This document shows positions 36,219 to 45,653 of a stretch of DNA of 57,758 nt, piece after piece. The DNA lies in the NCBI GenBank assembly GCA_012837935.1, contig DUQG01000002.1, positions 1 through 57,758 of the forward strand. Direction: 5' to 3'. The position numbers were made by a program, and so were the translations under genes. Every line of letters begins with the position of its first letter. Position 1 is the stretch's first letter. Origin of the DNA: Bacteroidales bacterium. GTDB taxonomy: Bacteria > Bacteroidota > Bacteroidia > Bacteroidales > Paludibacteraceae. Below the pieces are notes generated by a model. That model made no database searches and had not been told where the DNA came from. It saw only the letters and a program-made list of their open reading frames with translations.

Positions 36219-36770
36219 ATGTCAAGAATAGGAAAATTACCAATTACAATCCCTGCCGGTGTTACCGTATCTGTGAAAGATGACGTGGTAACCGTGAAAG
36301 GACCAAAAGGAGAATTAACTCAAACAATCAGCCCACGAGTAAAAGTTGAGCTTGAGGGTGCAGAACTTCAGATTAGTCGTATCAATGAAGAAAAACAAAG
36401 TCGTGCAGATCACGGACTTTATCGTTCATTGATTAACAATATGGTGGTAGGTGTATCACAAGGATACGAGAAAATTCTTGAACTTGTAGGTGTAGGATTC
36501 CGTGCATCTAATACAGGTCAAGTATTGGAACTATCTTTAGGATTTACCCACCCAATTTATTTAGTATTACCCAAAGAAATTACGGTAGAAACAAAAAGTG
36601 AGCGTAACCAAAACCCTTTGATTAAACTTCAAAGCGCCGACAAACAATTGCTAGGTCAAGTTTGTGCAAAAATCCGTTCATTCCGTAAACCTGAACCATA
36701 TAAAGGTAAAGGTGTTAAATTCCAGGGTGAATACATTCGTCGTAAAGCTGGTAAAGCAGCTGGTAAGTAA
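36219..36770 (+). CDS. rplF: 50S ribosomal protein L6 (uL6)
   Basis: Located near the sarcin-ricin loop. MSRIGKLPITIPAGVTVSV is the family start, so ATG 36219 is chosen, supported by the GAGGAGG site. LELSLGFTHPIYLVLP and RRKAGKAAGK are family segments. It has 183 residues. Confidence 0.98.
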   Translation: MSRIGKLPITIPAGVTVSVKDDVVTVKGPKGELTQTISPRVKVELEGAELQISRINEEKQSRADHGLYRSLINNMVVGVSQGYEKILELVGVGFRASNTGQVLELSLGFTHPIYLVLPKEITVETKSERNQNPLIKLQSADKQLLGQVCAKIRSFRKPEPYKGKGVKFQGEYIRRKAGKAAGK

Positions 36771-36789
36771 TTTTTAAACTTGTGAAACA

Positions 36790-37134
36790 ATGAATAAGAA
36801 ACTAGTAAGAAGAAGCAAGATTAAAGCCCGTATTCGTTCAAAAATATCGGGTACTGCAGAAAAACCACGTTTGACTGTATTTCGTAGCAACGCACAGATT
36901 TACGCACAAGTTATTGACGACGTGAAAGGTGTTACATTAGCATCTGCATCATCTTTGGGAAACAAAGAAAAAGTAAATAAAACCGAACAAGCAGCAATCG
37001 TTGGAAAACAAATAGCTGAGAAAGCTATTGCTGCCGGAGTTAATGAAGTGGTATTTGACCGTAACGGTTATTTATATCATGGACGTGTTAAACAATTAGC
37101 TGACGCTGCGCGCGAAGGTGGACTTAAATTTTAA
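36790..37134 (+). CDS. rplR: 50S ribosomal protein L18 (uL18)
   Basis: Binds 5S rRNA with L5. [18 protein letters not shown] and [20 protein letters not shown] are diagnostic. It has 114 residues. rpsE starts 5 nt later. Confidence 0.98.
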   Translation: MNKKLVRRSKIKARIRSKISGTAEKPRLTVFRSNAQIYAQVIDDVKGVTLASASSLGNKEKVNKTEQAAIVGKQIAEKAIAAGVNEVVFDRNGYLYHGRVKQLADAAREGGLKF

Positions 37135-37139
37135 TCACA

Positions 37140-37658
37140 ATGGCAACAAGACAAAATAAAGTTAAAAGTACAAACGATATAGAGTTGAAAGACAGATTAG
37201 TAGCCGTAAACCGTGTAACTAAAGTTACCAAAGGTGGACGTACATTCAGTTTCTCAGCCATTGTAGTAGTAGGAAATGAAGATGGTATCGTGGGATACGG
37301 ATTAGGTAAAGCTGGTGAGGTGGCAGCTGCAATTGCAAAAGCTACTGAGTCTGCAAAAAAGAACCTAATTAGAGTTCCTGTGCTAAATGGAACTATACCT
37401 CACGAACAATCAGCAAAATTTGCCGGAGCAGATGTATTCATCAAACCGGCTACAACCGGTACCGGAGTAGTGGCAGGTGGTGCTATGCGTGCGGTTCTTG
37501 AAAGCGTAGGTATTACAGACGTACTTGCAAAATCAAAAGGAGCGTCCAACCCACATAACTTGGTAAAAGCTACTTTCATTGCTCTAAGCGAACTGCGTGA
37601 TGCACGCCAAGTAGCTCAAAATAGAGGAGTTTCTCTAGATACAGTGTTTAACGGATAA
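37140..37658 (+). CDS. rpsE: 30S ribosomal protein S5 (uS5)
   Basis: Shapes decoding accuracy and the mRNA entry. [20 protein letters not shown] near residue 18 is the dsRNA-binding-like domain, and [19 protein letters not shown] near 106 is conserved. It has 172 residues. Confidence 0.98.
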   Translation: MATRQNKVKSTNDIELKDRLVAVNRVTKVTKGGRTFSFSAIVVVGNEDGIVGYGLGKAGEVAAAIAKATESAKKNLIRVPVLNGTIPHEQSAKFAGADVFIKPATTGTGVVAGGAMRAVLESVGITDVLAKSKGASNPHNLVKATFIALSELRDARQVAQNRGVSLDTVFNG

Positions 37659-37672
37659 AATCAGAATTGAAA

Positions 37673-37852
37673 ATGGCAAAAATTATAGTAAAACAAGTAA
37701 GAAGTAGAATTCGTTGCCCGAAAGATCAAAAAAGAACTTTGGATGCATTGGGTTTGAAAAAAATGAACGCCACTGTTGAACATGAAGCAACTCCGCAAAT
37801 TCTGGGTATGGTAGCTAAAGTTCATCACTTAGTGGAAGTTATTAAAAAGTAA
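37673..37852 (+). CDS. rpmD: 50S ribosomal protein L30 (uL30)
   Basis: A 59-residue protein that starts [15 protein letters not shown] and ends [14 protein letters not shown], both typical of bacterial L30. ATG 37673 is used instead of an upstream TTG two codons earlier. Confidence 0.97.
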   Translation: MAKIIVKQVRSRIRCPKDQKRTLDALGLKKMNATVEHEATPQILGMVAKVHHLVEVIKK

Positions 37853-37889
37853 GTAAAATCGTCATTTAGACTTAAAAATATTAATACAA

Positions 37890-38336
37890 ATGAATTTAAG
37901 TAATTTAACACCGGCAGCAGGTTCCGTTCGTACTCGTAAAAGAATAGGACGCGGTTCAGGTTCCGGTATGGGAGGTACTGCTACAAGAGGACACAAAGGA
38001 GCTAAATCTCGTTCCGGTTACTCACGCCAAGTTGGCTTCGAAGGAGGTCAAATGCCGCTCCAAAGACGTTTACCAAAATTTGGTTTTAAAAATATCAATC
38101 GTGTAGAGTACAAAGCTATCAACCTTGAAACTCTTCAAGCTTTGGCTGATAGCAAAAAACTGACTAAAATCGGTTTGCAAGAACTTCGCGATGCAGGATA
38201 TATCAACAAATCAGCTTTGGTGAAAGTACTGGGTAAAGGTACATTGACAACGAAGCTTGAAGTTGAAGCAAATGCTTTTTCTAAATCAGCAGAAGAGGCA
38301 ATTGTTGCAGCAGGCGGCAAAGTAGTAAAAATCTAA
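37890..38336 (+). CDS. rplO: 50S ribosomal protein L15 (uL15)
   Basis: Late assembly protein. The Gly/Arg-rich N-terminus carries KRIGRGSGSGMGGTATRGHK, and PLQRRLPKFGFKN is the core. It has 148 residues. It precedes secY, as in the standard spc order. Confidence 0.98.
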   Translation: MNLSNLTPAAGSVRTRKRIGRGSGSGMGGTATRGHKGAKSRSGYSRQVGFEGGQMPLQRRLPKFGFKNINRVEYKAINLETLQALADSKKLTKIGLQELRDAGYINKSALVKVLGKGTLTTKLEVEANAFSKSAEEAIVAAGGKVVKI

Positions 38337-38419
38337 AAACAAGAAAAGATACAGCCATTTAGTTAGTAAAATGATTAAATGGCATGTTTCATTCTTTTAT
38401 AAAAAATAAAAAACTTCGT

Positions 38420-39763
38420 ATGAAAAAGTTTATTGAGACTTTAAAAAATATCTGGAAGATTGAAGACCTGAAAAACCGATTAATCACAACCATTTTGTTT
38501 GTGTTGATTTATCGTTTCGGATCCTTCGTAGTATTGCCGGGTGTGGATGCTTCTGCACTTGCTGCACTTAAAGACCAAACAAGCGGTGGTATTATGGCAC
38601 TACTTGATATGTTCTCCGGTGGAGCATTCCAAAACGCATCTATATTTGCACTAGGTATTATGCCTTACATTTCGGCATCTATTGTGATTCAGTTGCTTAC
38701 AATCGCTATTCCGAAGTTCCAAAAACTTTCACGTGAAGGTGAAAGCGGACGTACTAAAATGAACCAGTACACACGCTATCTGACTGTGTTTATTCTTTTA
38801 CTTCAAGGACCTTCATACTTAGCAAACTTGAGAGTTCAAGTAGCATATGCAGGTTCTTCACTTCCAAGCAGTTTCTGGTTTATCGCCAGTTCTACCATTA
38901 TCCTTATGGCAGGTAGTATGTTTGTGATGTGGTTGGGTGAAAGAATTACCGATAAAGGTATTGGTAACGGTATTTCGTTTATCATTATGGTGGGTATTAT
39001 TTCTCGTCTTCCGGGAGCACTAATCCAAGAGTTCGCATCTCGTCTGGCAGAATCAGGCGGTGGCGGTTTAGTGATGTTCTTGGTAGAGATTGTAATCCTT
39101 ATCCTAGTGATTATGTTTGCTATACTGTTGGTTCAAGGTACACGTAAGATTCCGGTACAATATGCGAAACGCATTGTAGGAAATAAACAATATGGTGGCG
39201 TTAGACAATATATTCCACTAAAAGTGAATGCGGCTGGAGTAATGCCTATCATTTTTGCTCAGGCTATTATGTTTATCCCAATTGCTTTGGCAGGATATTC
39301 CAACTCAGAAGCTACACACAGTTTCTGGAGTCACTTCACAAGATTTGAAAGTTTCTGGTATAACATAGTATTCTCAGCTCTTATCATTATATTTACCTAT
39401 TTCTACACAGCTATTACTGTAAATCCTACACAAATGGCTGAAGATATGAAACGTAACAACGGTTTTATTCCGGGTATCAAACCGGGGAAAAAGACTGCTG
39501 AGTACTTGGATACTATCATGTCAAGAATTACATTACCCGGATCGTTCTTCCTAGCATTTATTGCTATCCTTCCGGCATTTGCATCTTTGCTTGGAATTGG
39601 ACAGCAGTTTGCTCAGTTCTTTGGGGGAACTTCACTACTGATTTTGGTAGGGGTAATTTTGGATACTTTACAGCAAATTGAAAGTCACTTATTGATGCGT
39701 CACTACGACGGATTGTTGAAATCCGGTAGAATTAAAGGACGTACAGGGGCTTCAGCATACTAA
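38420..39763 (+). CDS. secY: Protein translocase subunit SecY
   Basis: Channel of the Sec translocon in the inner membrane. It has 447 residues with ten predicted helices. FRFGSF-like helix 1, PYISASIVIQLLTIAIPKF near 86, GIGNGISFIIMVGI near 180 and NGFIPGIKPGKKTAEYL near 350 are typical. The ATG at 38420 (MKKFIETLKNIWKIEDLK) is the usual start; an upstream extension does not match the family. Confidence 0.98.
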   Translation: MKKFIETLKNIWKIEDLKNRLITTILFVLIYRFGSFVVLPGVDASALAALKDQTSGGIMALLDMFSGGAFQNASIFALGIMPYISASIVIQLLTIAIPKFQKLSREGESGRTKMNQYTRYLTVFILLLQGPSYLANLRVQVAYAGSSLPSSFWFIASSTIILMAGSMFVMWLGERITDKGIGNGISFIIMVGIISRLPGALIQEFASRLAESGGGGLVMFLVEIVILILVIMFAILLVQGTRKIPVQYAKRIVGNKQYGGVRQYIPLKVNAAGVMPIIFAQAIMFIPIALAGYSNSEATHSFWSHFTRFESFWYNIVFSALIIIFTYFYTAITVNPTQMAEDMKRNNGFIPGIKPGKKTAEYLDTIMSRITLPGSFFLAFIAILPAFASLLGIGQQFAQFFGGTSLLILVGVILDTLQQIESHLLMRHYDGLLKSGRIKGRTGASAY

Positions 39764-39805
39764 TTTGACTCAGGATATTCAGATTTCTGAATACAGACAA
39801 ATCAA

Positions 39806-39994
39806 AGTTTGAAGTTTGAGTGTCTGAAGTTTGAACAGATAGATTAAGACGAATAGTTTACAGTAAGCAGTTTGCAGTAAGCAGTTTGCAGTAAGCAGTC
39901 TATAGTTTATAGTTTAAACATCTAAACATTTAAACATCCAAACGTCTAATAGTCTAATTGTCTATGGTCTAATTGTCTATAAGTCTTAAATCTG
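39806..39994. repeat. Heptamer-then-octamer element between secY and map
   Basis: AGTTTGA words at 39806-39834 are followed by nine in-phase 7-bp words (AGTTTGC alternating with AGTAAGC) at 39855-39917. The period then changes to 8 bp for about ten words (AAACATTT, AATTGTCT) up to 39994. No promoter or gene was seen here. Confidence 0.8.
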
Positions 39995-39998
39995 TATT

Positions 39999-40014
39999 CC
40001 CGATAGCTATCGGG
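39999..40014. repeat. Perfect palindrome CCCGATAGCTATCGGG
   Basis: A 16-bp perfect palindrome 17 bp before the map start codon. It belongs with 35771-35785 and 54018-54035 to a CCCGA...TCGGG family. Confidence 0.85.
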
Positions 40015-40031
40015 ATAAAAGTCTAAAAAAA

Positions 40032-40817
40032 ATGATTTATCTAAAATCAGATGAAGAGATAGAATTGCTGCGCAACAGCAATCTGATAGTCGCCAAAACG
40101 TTGGCGGAATTAGCTAAAATTATTGCACCGGGTGTTACAACTTTGCAACTGGACAAACGAGCAGAAGAGTTTATCCGCGACAATGGAGGCGTTCCAAACT
40201 TTTTGGGATACGGTGGTTTCCCAGGCTCTATTTGTACGTCAGTTAATGATGAAGTTGTACATGGTATTCCTTCTGATAAGGTAGTACTTAAAGAAGGCGA
40301 CATCGTTTCCGTAGACTGTGGTGTGCTGAAAGACGGATTTAACGGCGATTCAGCTTATACGTTTTGTGTAGGCGAAGTAGATCCGGACACAATCAGTCTG
40401 CTCAGAACCACAAAAGAATCTCTCTACAAAGGCATCGAACAAGCCGTGGAGGGAAAAAGAATTGGCGATATCGGCTTTGCAGTTCAGTCTTATTGTGAGG
40501 AAAGAGGTTACTCTGTAGTGCGCGAAATGGTAGGTCATGGCGTAGGCAGAAGCCTTCATGAAGCACCGGAAGTTCCTAATTATGGAAAACGTGGAAATGG
40601 AATTACATTGAAATCAGGTATGACTATCGCCATTGAGCCTATGATAAATCTGGGAACACATCGCATAATCTTTGAAAGCGATGGATGGACAACACGCACG
40701 GCTGACAGAAAACCTTCAGCACATTTTGAGCATTCTGTAGCTATCAGAGGCGGAAGAGCAGATATTCTATCAAGTTTTGAATTTATTGAACAAGTTTTAG
40801 GAGAAAGAGAGTTTTAA
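40032..40817 (+). CDS. map: Methionine aminopeptidase, type I
   Basis: Removes N-terminal Met from nascent proteins. The metal ligands are in SVDCGVLKDGFNGDSAYTF (two Asp near 97-108), GHGVGRSLHEAPEVPN (His near 171), AIEPMINLG (Glu near 204) and FEHSVAI (Glu near 235). It has 261 residues. It lies between secY and infA, as in many bacteria. Confidence 0.97.
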   Translation: MIYLKSDEEIELLRNSNLIVAKTLAELAKIIAPGVTTLQLDKRAEEFIRDNGGVPNFLGYGGFPGSICTSVNDEVVHGIPSDKVVLKEGDIVSVDCGVLKDGFNGDSAYTFCVGEVDPDTISLLRTTKESLYKGIEQAVEGKRIGDIGFAVQSYCEERGYSVVREMVGHGVGRSLHEAPEVPNYGKRGNGITLKSGMTIAIEPMINLGTHRIIFESDGWTTRTADRKPSAHFEHSVAIRGGRADILSSFEFIEQVLGEREF

Positions 40818-40820
40818 TTT

Positions 40821-41039
40821 ATGGCAAAACAACAATCAATTGAGCAAGATGGTACGGTTATAGAAGCATTGTCGAATGCAATGTTTCGTGTAGAATTGGA
40901 AAATGGGCACGTAATTACAGCGCACATTTCCGGCAAAATGCGTATGCACTACATTAGAATCTTACCGGGCGATAAAGTAAAAGTAGAAATGTCTCCTTAT
41001 GATTTGTCAAAAGGGAGAATTTCATTTAGATACAAGTAA
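40821..41039 (+). CDS. infA: Translation initiation factor IF-1
   Basis: OB-fold factor that blocks the A site during initiation. [20 protein letters not shown] and [20 protein letters not shown] are diagnostic. It has 72 residues. It starts 3 nt after map ends. Confidence 0.98.
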   Translation: MAKQQSIEQDGTVIEALSNAMFRVELENGHVITAHISGKMRMHYIRILPGDKVKVEMSPYDLSKGRISFRYK

Positions 41040-41137
41040 CAGCCCTACCAAGCATTCCTTATAGGATGCTTTTGGGACAGAAACATTTTTATAATAATAA
41101 ATATCACAACTATTAAAAAGCCTCAAATAGTTGGAAA

Positions 41138-41162
41138 GTTCTCCGAAAGGGAATTTAGGGGC
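41138..41162. repeat. GC-rich mini-repeat, third copy
   Basis: GTTCTCC-GAAA-GGGAATTTAGGGGC aligns with 4041-4065 as a diverged copy. It is 11 bp before the rpmJ start codon. Confidence 0.4.
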
Positions 41163-41173
41163 TAAAAAAGATT

Positions 41174-41290
41174 ATGAAAGTCAGAGCATCAGTAAAAAAG
41201 CGTTCAGCGGATTGTAAAATCGTTCGCAGAAAAGGTCGCTTGTATGTTATTAACAAAAAAAATCCTAAGTTTAAACAACGTCAGGGTTAA
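41174..41290 (+). CDS. rpmJ: 50S ribosomal protein L36 (bL36)
   Basis: A 38-residue protein reading [20 protein letters not shown] and ending KFKQRQG. It keeps one Cys (SADC); the other zinc ligands of the canonical form are replaced, so this is the zinc-free type. It is too short for most length cut-offs but sits in its expected place between infA and rpsM. Confidence 0.95.
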   Translation: MKVRASVKKRSADCKIVRRKGRLYVINKKNPKFKQRQG

Positions 41291-41324
41291 AATTATTTAT
41301 TTGTAAAATAAAAAAGCATAGTTT

Positions 41325-41705
41325 ATGGCTATAAGAATTGTCGGAGTAGATTTACCCCAGAATAAGAGAGGGGAAGTTGGATTGACTTATATCTACGGAA
41401 TAGGTCGCAGTAGTGCTAGAAGCATTTTAGAAAAAGCCGGTGTTGATGTAAACATCAAGGTGAAAGATTGGACTGACGACCAAGCAGCTAAAATCCGTGA
41501 AATCATCGGTGCCGAGTATAAGGTAGAGGGTGATTTGCGTTCGGAAACTCAACTGAACATCAAACGCTTGATGGACATTGGTTGTTACCGTGGCATTCGT
41601 CATCGTATTGGTTTGCCGTTGAGAGGTCAAGGTACCAAAAACAACGCTAGAACCCGTAAAGGTAGAAGAAAAACAGTTGCAAACAAGAAGAAAGCAACTA
41701 AGTAA
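41325..41705 (+). CDS. rpsM: 30S ribosomal protein S13 (uS13)
   Basis: Contacts both P-site tRNA and the large subunit. [20 protein letters not shown] and the tail [18 protein letters not shown] are diagnostic. It has 126 residues. It opens the alpha cluster (rpsM-rpsK-rpsD-rpoA-rplQ). Confidence 0.98.
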   Translation: MAIRIVGVDLPQNKRGEVGLTYIYGIGRSSARSILEKAGVDVNIKVKDWTDDQAAKIREIIGAEYKVEGDLRSETQLNIKRLMDIGCYRGIRHRIGLPLRGQGTKNNARTRKGRRKTVANKKKATK

Positions 41706-41757
41706 CAGGTAATTAACGATTTGCGAATTTTAGAAGCAAAATAATTTAAGTAAGAAT

Positions 41758-42147
41758 ATGGCAAAGAAAACAGTTGCAGCCAAAAAGAGAGTTGTAAAAG
41801 TAGATGGGGTAGGTCAATTACATGTACACTCATCATTTAACAACATTATTGTAACCCTTGCTAACTCTGAAGGTCAAGTTATCTCTTGGTCATCAGCAGG
41901 TAAAATGGGTTTTCGCGGCTCGAAGAAAAATACTCCTTATGCAGCTCAGATGGCTGCTCAGGATTGTGCGAAGGTAGCTTATGACTTAGGACTACGCAAA
42001 GTGAAAGCTTATGTAAAAGGTCCGGGTAATGGTCGTGAATCTGCTATCAGAACCGTACACGGTGCAGGTATCGAAGTAACAGAGATTGTTGACGTTACTC
42101 CACTACCACACAACGGTTGTCGCCCACCAAAAAGAAGAAGAGTATAA
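41758..42147 (+). CDS. rpsK: 30S ribosomal protein S11 (uS11)
   Basis: Platform protein. [20 protein letters not shown] and the C-terminal [18 protein letters not shown] are diagnostic. It has 129 residues. Confidence 0.98.
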   Translation: MAKKTVAAKKRVVKVDGVGQLHVHSSFNNIIVTLANSEGQVISWSSAGKMGFRGSKKNTPYAAQMAAQDCAKVAYDLGLRKVKAYVKGPGNGRESAIRTVHGAGIEVTEIVDVTPLPHNGCRPPKRRRV

Positions 42148-42354
42148 TTTTATTATTAGAAATACGGGTTTCGAAATTTTTAAAATCCGTTATTACTAAA
42201 AATATGTACTAACTCTTTTGGAGTATATAAGTTTGGAATGTGTATGGATTGTATTAACTAACCTCTCTGCAATTGCGGCTGATGCTTTTCAAATCTTAAG
42301 GAAACAAAAGAACTATCAAACAAGTAAATAAATAAAAATTTTATAAAATAGAAA
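42148..42354 (+). promoter_or_regulatory. Leader of rpsD, candidate S4 autoregulatory RNA
   Basis: A 207-nt gap in an otherwise tightly packed cluster, with no gene and no clear heptamer tract. A TAAGTTTG at 42228-42235 fits the -7 consensus, so transcription may start inside. S4 controls its own operon in several bacteria, and leaders of this kind have been proposed for Bacteroidia. I could not draw a reliable fold by eye. Confidence 0.3.
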
Positions 42355-42963
42355 ATGGCAAGATATACTGGACCTAAAAGTAAAATAGCGCGCAAATTTG
42401 GTGAGCCTATTTTTGGACCTGACAAAGCATTGTCTAGAAAAAACTATCCTCCCGGACAACACGGGAATTCACGTCGTAGAAAAACGTCTGAGTATGGTAT
42501 TCAGCTTCGTGAAAAACAAAAAGCAAAATACACTTACGGTTTGCTTGAGAAACAATTCCGTAACACGTATGAAAAAGCAAAACGTACAAAAGGTATTACA
42601 GGGGTTATTCTAATTCAATTATTGGAATCTCGTCTTGACAATATTGTTTATCGTCTTGGCTTTGCTCCTACCAGAGCAGCTGCTCGTCAGCTAGTTAGCC
42701 ACCGTCACATTACTGTAGATGGCAAAGTGGTAAACATTCCTTCGTACAGCGTTAAACCGGGTCAGGTAGTTGGTGTACGTGAAAGAGACAAGTCAATGGA
42801 AGTTATTCTTAACGCATTGAGCGGTTTCAATCACAGTAAATACCCTTGGTTAGAATATTCAGAAGCCAATATGTCAGGTACTTACCTACATGTTCCGGAG
42901 CGTGAAGATATTCCAGAAAATATTAAAGAACAATTAATCGTTGAGTTATACTCTAAAAACTAA
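42355..42963 (+). CDS. rpsD: 30S ribosomal protein S4 (uS4)
   Basis: Primary 16S rRNA binder and fidelity factor. [20 protein letters not shown] is the start, [18 protein letters not shown] follows, and the S4 RNA-binding domain carries [20 protein letters not shown] near 92. It has 202 residues. The N-terminal zinc Cys residues are absent. rpoA follows after 8 nt. Confidence 0.98.
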   Translation: MARYTGPKSKIARKFGEPIFGPDKALSRKNYPPGQHGNSRRRKTSEYGIQLREKQKAKYTYGLLEKQFRNTYEKAKRTKGITGVILIQLLESRLDNIVYRLGFAPTRAAARQLVSHRHITVDGKVVNIPSYSVKPGQVVGVRERDKSMEVILNALSGFNHSKYPWLEYSEANMSGTYLHVPEREDIPENIKEQLIVELYSKN

Positions 42964-42971
42964 GTGAAGCC

Positions 42972-43964
42972 ATGGCAATATTAGCATTTCAAAAACCTGA
43001 AAAGGTAATCATGTTGGAAGCTGACGACTTTCACGGAATATTTGAATTTCGTCCGTTAGAACCAGGTTATGGTATTACAATTGGTAATGCTTTGCGCCGT
43101 ATTCTGCTGTCTTCGCTAGAAGGCTTCGCAATATCTACTATCCGAATCGAAGGTGTTGATCATGAATTTGCTTCAATACCGGGTGTGTTGGAAGATGTAA
43201 CCAATATTATTTTGAACTTGAAACAAGTACGTTTCAAGCAAATAGTAGAGGAGTTTGAAACAGAGAAAGTAACTATTAACGTAAAAAGTACAACCGAATT
43301 TAAAGCCGGTGACTTAGGTAAATACCTGACCGGATTTGAAGTGTTGAACCCAGAGCTAGTTATTTGTACGCTTGATAAATCGGCAAGTTTCAGCATTGAT
43401 ATTACTATTAATAAAGGTCGTGGATATCTTCCGGCAGATGAAGTGAAAATGGCAAATGAAGCAATAGGTGTAATTCCTATTGATGCTATTTACACGCCGA
43501 TTAAAAATGTGAAGTATTCCATTGAAAACTTCCGTGTAGAGCAAGTTACAGACTACGAAAAATTGGTTATCGAGATTCAAACTGACGGTTCAATTCATCC
43601 AAAAGAAGCTTTGAAAGAAGCAGCTAAAATTCTTATCCATCACTTTATGCTATTCTCCGATGAGAAAATTACATTGGAAGTACCTGAAAGCGATGGCGTA
43701 GAAGAATTTGATGAAGAAATATTGCACATGCGTCAGTTGCTCAAAACTAAACTGACTGACATTGAGCTTTCAGTGAGAACACTTAACTGCTTGAAAGCAG
43801 CTGATGTGAATACATTGGGCGATTTGGTAGTCCATCACCGTCATGATTTGTTGAAGTTCCGCAACTTTGGTAAAAAATCATTATCAGAGCTTGAGGAAAA
43901 ATTGGACAGCTTAAATCTGACCTTTGGTATGGATGTAAGTAAATATAAATTAGATAAAGAGTAA
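42972..43964 (+). CDS. rpoA: RNA polymerase subunit alpha
   Basis: Assembles RNA polymerase and contacts activators and UP elements. The N-terminal dimerisation domain has [20 protein letters not shown] near 32. The C-terminal domain from about 250 carries [20 protein letters not shown] and [19 protein letters not shown]. It has 330 residues, the usual length. Confidence 0.98.
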   Translation: MAILAFQKPEKVIMLEADDFHGIFEFRPLEPGYGITIGNALRRILLSSLEGFAISTIRIEGVDHEFASIPGVLEDVTNIILNLKQVRFKQIVEEFETEKVTINVKSTTEFKAGDLGKYLTGFEVLNPELVICTLDKSASFSIDITINKGRGYLPADEVKMANEAIGVIPIDAIYTPIKNVKYSIENFRVEQVTDYEKLVIEIQTDGSIHPKEALKEAAKILIHHFMLFSDEKITLEVPESDGVEEFDEEILHMRQLLKTKLTDIELSVRTLNCLKAADVNTLGDLVVHHRHDLLKFRNFGKKSLSELEEKLDSLNLTFGMDVSKYKLDKE

Positions 43965-44051
43965 TAATTAAAGTTAGAAGTCCGAAGTTAACTATAACTA
44001 AGATTACTTTCTATCGGCGTACATAACGCGTCTAAAATTATAAATTTCAAA

Positions 44052-44687
44052 ATGAGACACAATAAAAAATTCAATCATTTAGGACGTACTGCATCTCACA
44101 GACAAGCGATGTTGTCCAATATGGCTATTTCGTTGATTCGTCATAAAAGAATTGCTACTACAGTTGCAAAAGCGAAAGCATTGCGTGTGTATATAGAGCC
44201 ACTTCTTACAAAAGCAAAAACGGATACTACACATTCTCGTCGTATCGTGTTTAGTTATTTGCAAAACAAAGAAGCAGTTACTGAGCTTTTCCGTGATATA
44301 GCTGTTAAAATTGCTGATCGTCCGGGAGGTTACACACGTATACTTCGTACAGGTTATCGTTTAGGCGACAATGCAGAAATGTGTATTATTGAGCTTGTTG
44401 ACTACAACGAAAACATGCTTAAAGACACAACTGCTAAGAAAACTACTCGTACTCGTCGTTCTAGAAGATCTTCAGGTGCTTCTGCTGCAGCTCAAGCCGA
44501 GCCTAAAGCTACACAAACAGAAGAAGAAGTTAAAACTGAAGAACCGAAAGTTGAAGAAACTAAGGTAGAAGAACCAAAAGTGGAGGAGGTTAAAGCTGAA
44601 GAGCCTGTTACAGAAGAAGCTACAGCTGAAGCAAAAGAAGAAGCAGTTGAAACTGAAAGCGAAGAAGCAACAGAAAAAGCAGAATAA
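44052..44687 (+). CDS. rplQ: 50S ribosomal protein L17 (bL17) with a long acidic repeat tail
   Basis: The first 125 or so residues are ordinary L17: [20 protein letters not shown] near the start and [20 protein letters not shown] near 97. The last 70 residues, after a basic [10 protein letters not shown] linker, are Glu/Lys/Val repeats built on EEPKVEE and KVEEPKVEE. The total of 211 residues is longer than the usual roughly 160 in Bacteroidetes. The tail is probably disordered. It ends the ribosomal cluster, followed by a terminator. Confidence 0.96.
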   Translation: MRHNKKFNHLGRTASHRQAMLSNMAISLIRHKRIATTVAKAKALRVYIEPLLTKAKTDTTHSRRIVFSYLQNKEAVTELFRDIAVKIADRPGGYTRILRTGYRLGDNAEMCIIELVDYNENMLKDTTAKKTTRTRRSRRSSGASAAAQAEPKATQTEEEVKTEEPKVEETKVEEPKVEEVKAEEPVTEEATAEAKEEAVETESEEATEKAE

Positions 44688-44725
44688 ACTGTTAAACGAT
44701 TTCAAATCGAACATAACTCACAGTC

Positions 44726-44755
44726 AAAGGATAAGTCTGAAAAGATTTATCCTTT
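44726..44755 (+). terminator. Terminator of the ribosomal supercluster
   Basis: AAAGGATAA and TTATCCTTT pair, extended by TCT/AGA inside, followed by GTTGTTTTAT. It is placed 39 bp after the rplQ stop. Confidence 0.75.
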
Positions 44756-44771
44756 GTTGTTTTATAGAAAA

Positions 44772-44813
44772 GTAGGATGTTGGATGCTGGATGCTGGATG
44801 CATGAAGTTTATA
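44772..44813. repeat. Heptamer-periodic tract before pyrH, 6 units
   Basis: GTAGGAT, GTTGGAT, then two GCTGGAT, then GCATGAA and GTTTATA run in phase. Only the G-rich half is present and there is no complementary second half. Confidence 0.75.
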
Positions 44814-44852
44814 TTCTTTTTAAGAAAAGTGTGGATGAGTTTTTTTAAAAAC

Positions 44853-44884
44853 CTTGTTAATCTAAAGCAAATTGCTTACTTTTG
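44853..44884 (+). promoter_or_regulatory. Promoter of pyrH
   Basis: CTTG at 44853-44856 and TACTTTTG at 44877-44884 are 20 bp apart. The ATG is 29 bp further on. Confidence 0.7.
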
Positions 44885-44912
44885 TTATTAGAATAACTTA
44901 AAATGAAATAAA

Positions 44913-45620
44913 ATGAAAAAATTTAACCGTATATTGTTAAAGTTAAGCGGCGAATCTTTAGCAGGCGCTACAAAACAAGGAATAGATACTACAAGATTAG
45001 AGGAATACGCTGAGCAAATTTCTGAAGTGGTAGAGATGGGTGTTCAAGTGGCTATCGTAATCGGCGGTGGAAATATCTTCCGTGGCTTGACAGGCTCAAA
45101 AAAAGGCTTTGACCGTGTGCAAGGCGACCAAATGGGAATGCTAGCCACTGTAATCAACAGCTTGGCAATCAACTCTGCTTTGCAAGCCAATGGAACAAAA
45201 TCACGTGTGATGACTTCTATCCGTATGGAGCCGATTGGAGAGTATTATAGCAAAAGATATGCTGTAGAATGTCTTGAAAGAGGCGAAGTAGTAATTATTG
45301 CCGGCGGAACAAGCAATCCTTACTTTACAACAGATACCGCATCTTCGTTGCGAGCAATTGAAATTGAAGCTGATGTGATGTTGAAAGGTACGCGTGTGGA
45401 TGGTGTATATACGGCTGATCCTGAGAAAGATAAAACGGCGGAGAAGTTCGATGAAATCACCTACGATGAGGTTTATAATCGCAATTTGAAAGTAATGGAC
45501 TTAACGGCTACCACCATGTGCAAAGAGAATAATATGCCTATCTATGTATTTGATATGGATACGGTTGGAAATCTGAAAAAAGTTATTCTCGGCGAAAAAA
45601 TAGGCACTTTAGTAAAATAG
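44913..45620 (+). CDS. pyrH: UMP kinase
   Basis: Phosphorylates UMP to UDP; bacterial hexameric amino-acid-kinase fold. LKLSGESLAGATKQGID near residue 8 and VIGGGNIFRGL near 50 bind nucleotide and phosphate. GTSNPYFTTDTASSLRAIEI near 132 is the family core. It has 235 residues. frr, its usual neighbour, is 4.4 kb away behind the GH20 gene. Confidence 0.97.
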   Translation: MKKFNRILLKLSGESLAGATKQGIDTTRLEEYAEQISEVVEMGVQVAIVIGGGNIFRGLTGSKKGFDRVQGDQMGMLATVINSLAINSALQANGTKSRVMTSIRMEPIGEYYSKRYAVECLERGEVVIIAGGTSNPYFTTDTASSLRAIEIEADVMLKGTRVDGVYTADPEKDKTAEKFDEITYDEVYNRNLKVMDLTATTMCKENNMPIYVFDMDTVGNLKKVILGEKIGTLVK

Positions 45621-45653
45621 AGCTTACAGTATTTTTAACTTCCACAGCAAGTA

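Noticed and set aside
42228-42235. A definite promoter for rpsD-rpoA-rplQ
   Set aside because: The -7 match has no -33 TTTG at proper spacing, so it is mentioned only within the leader entry.
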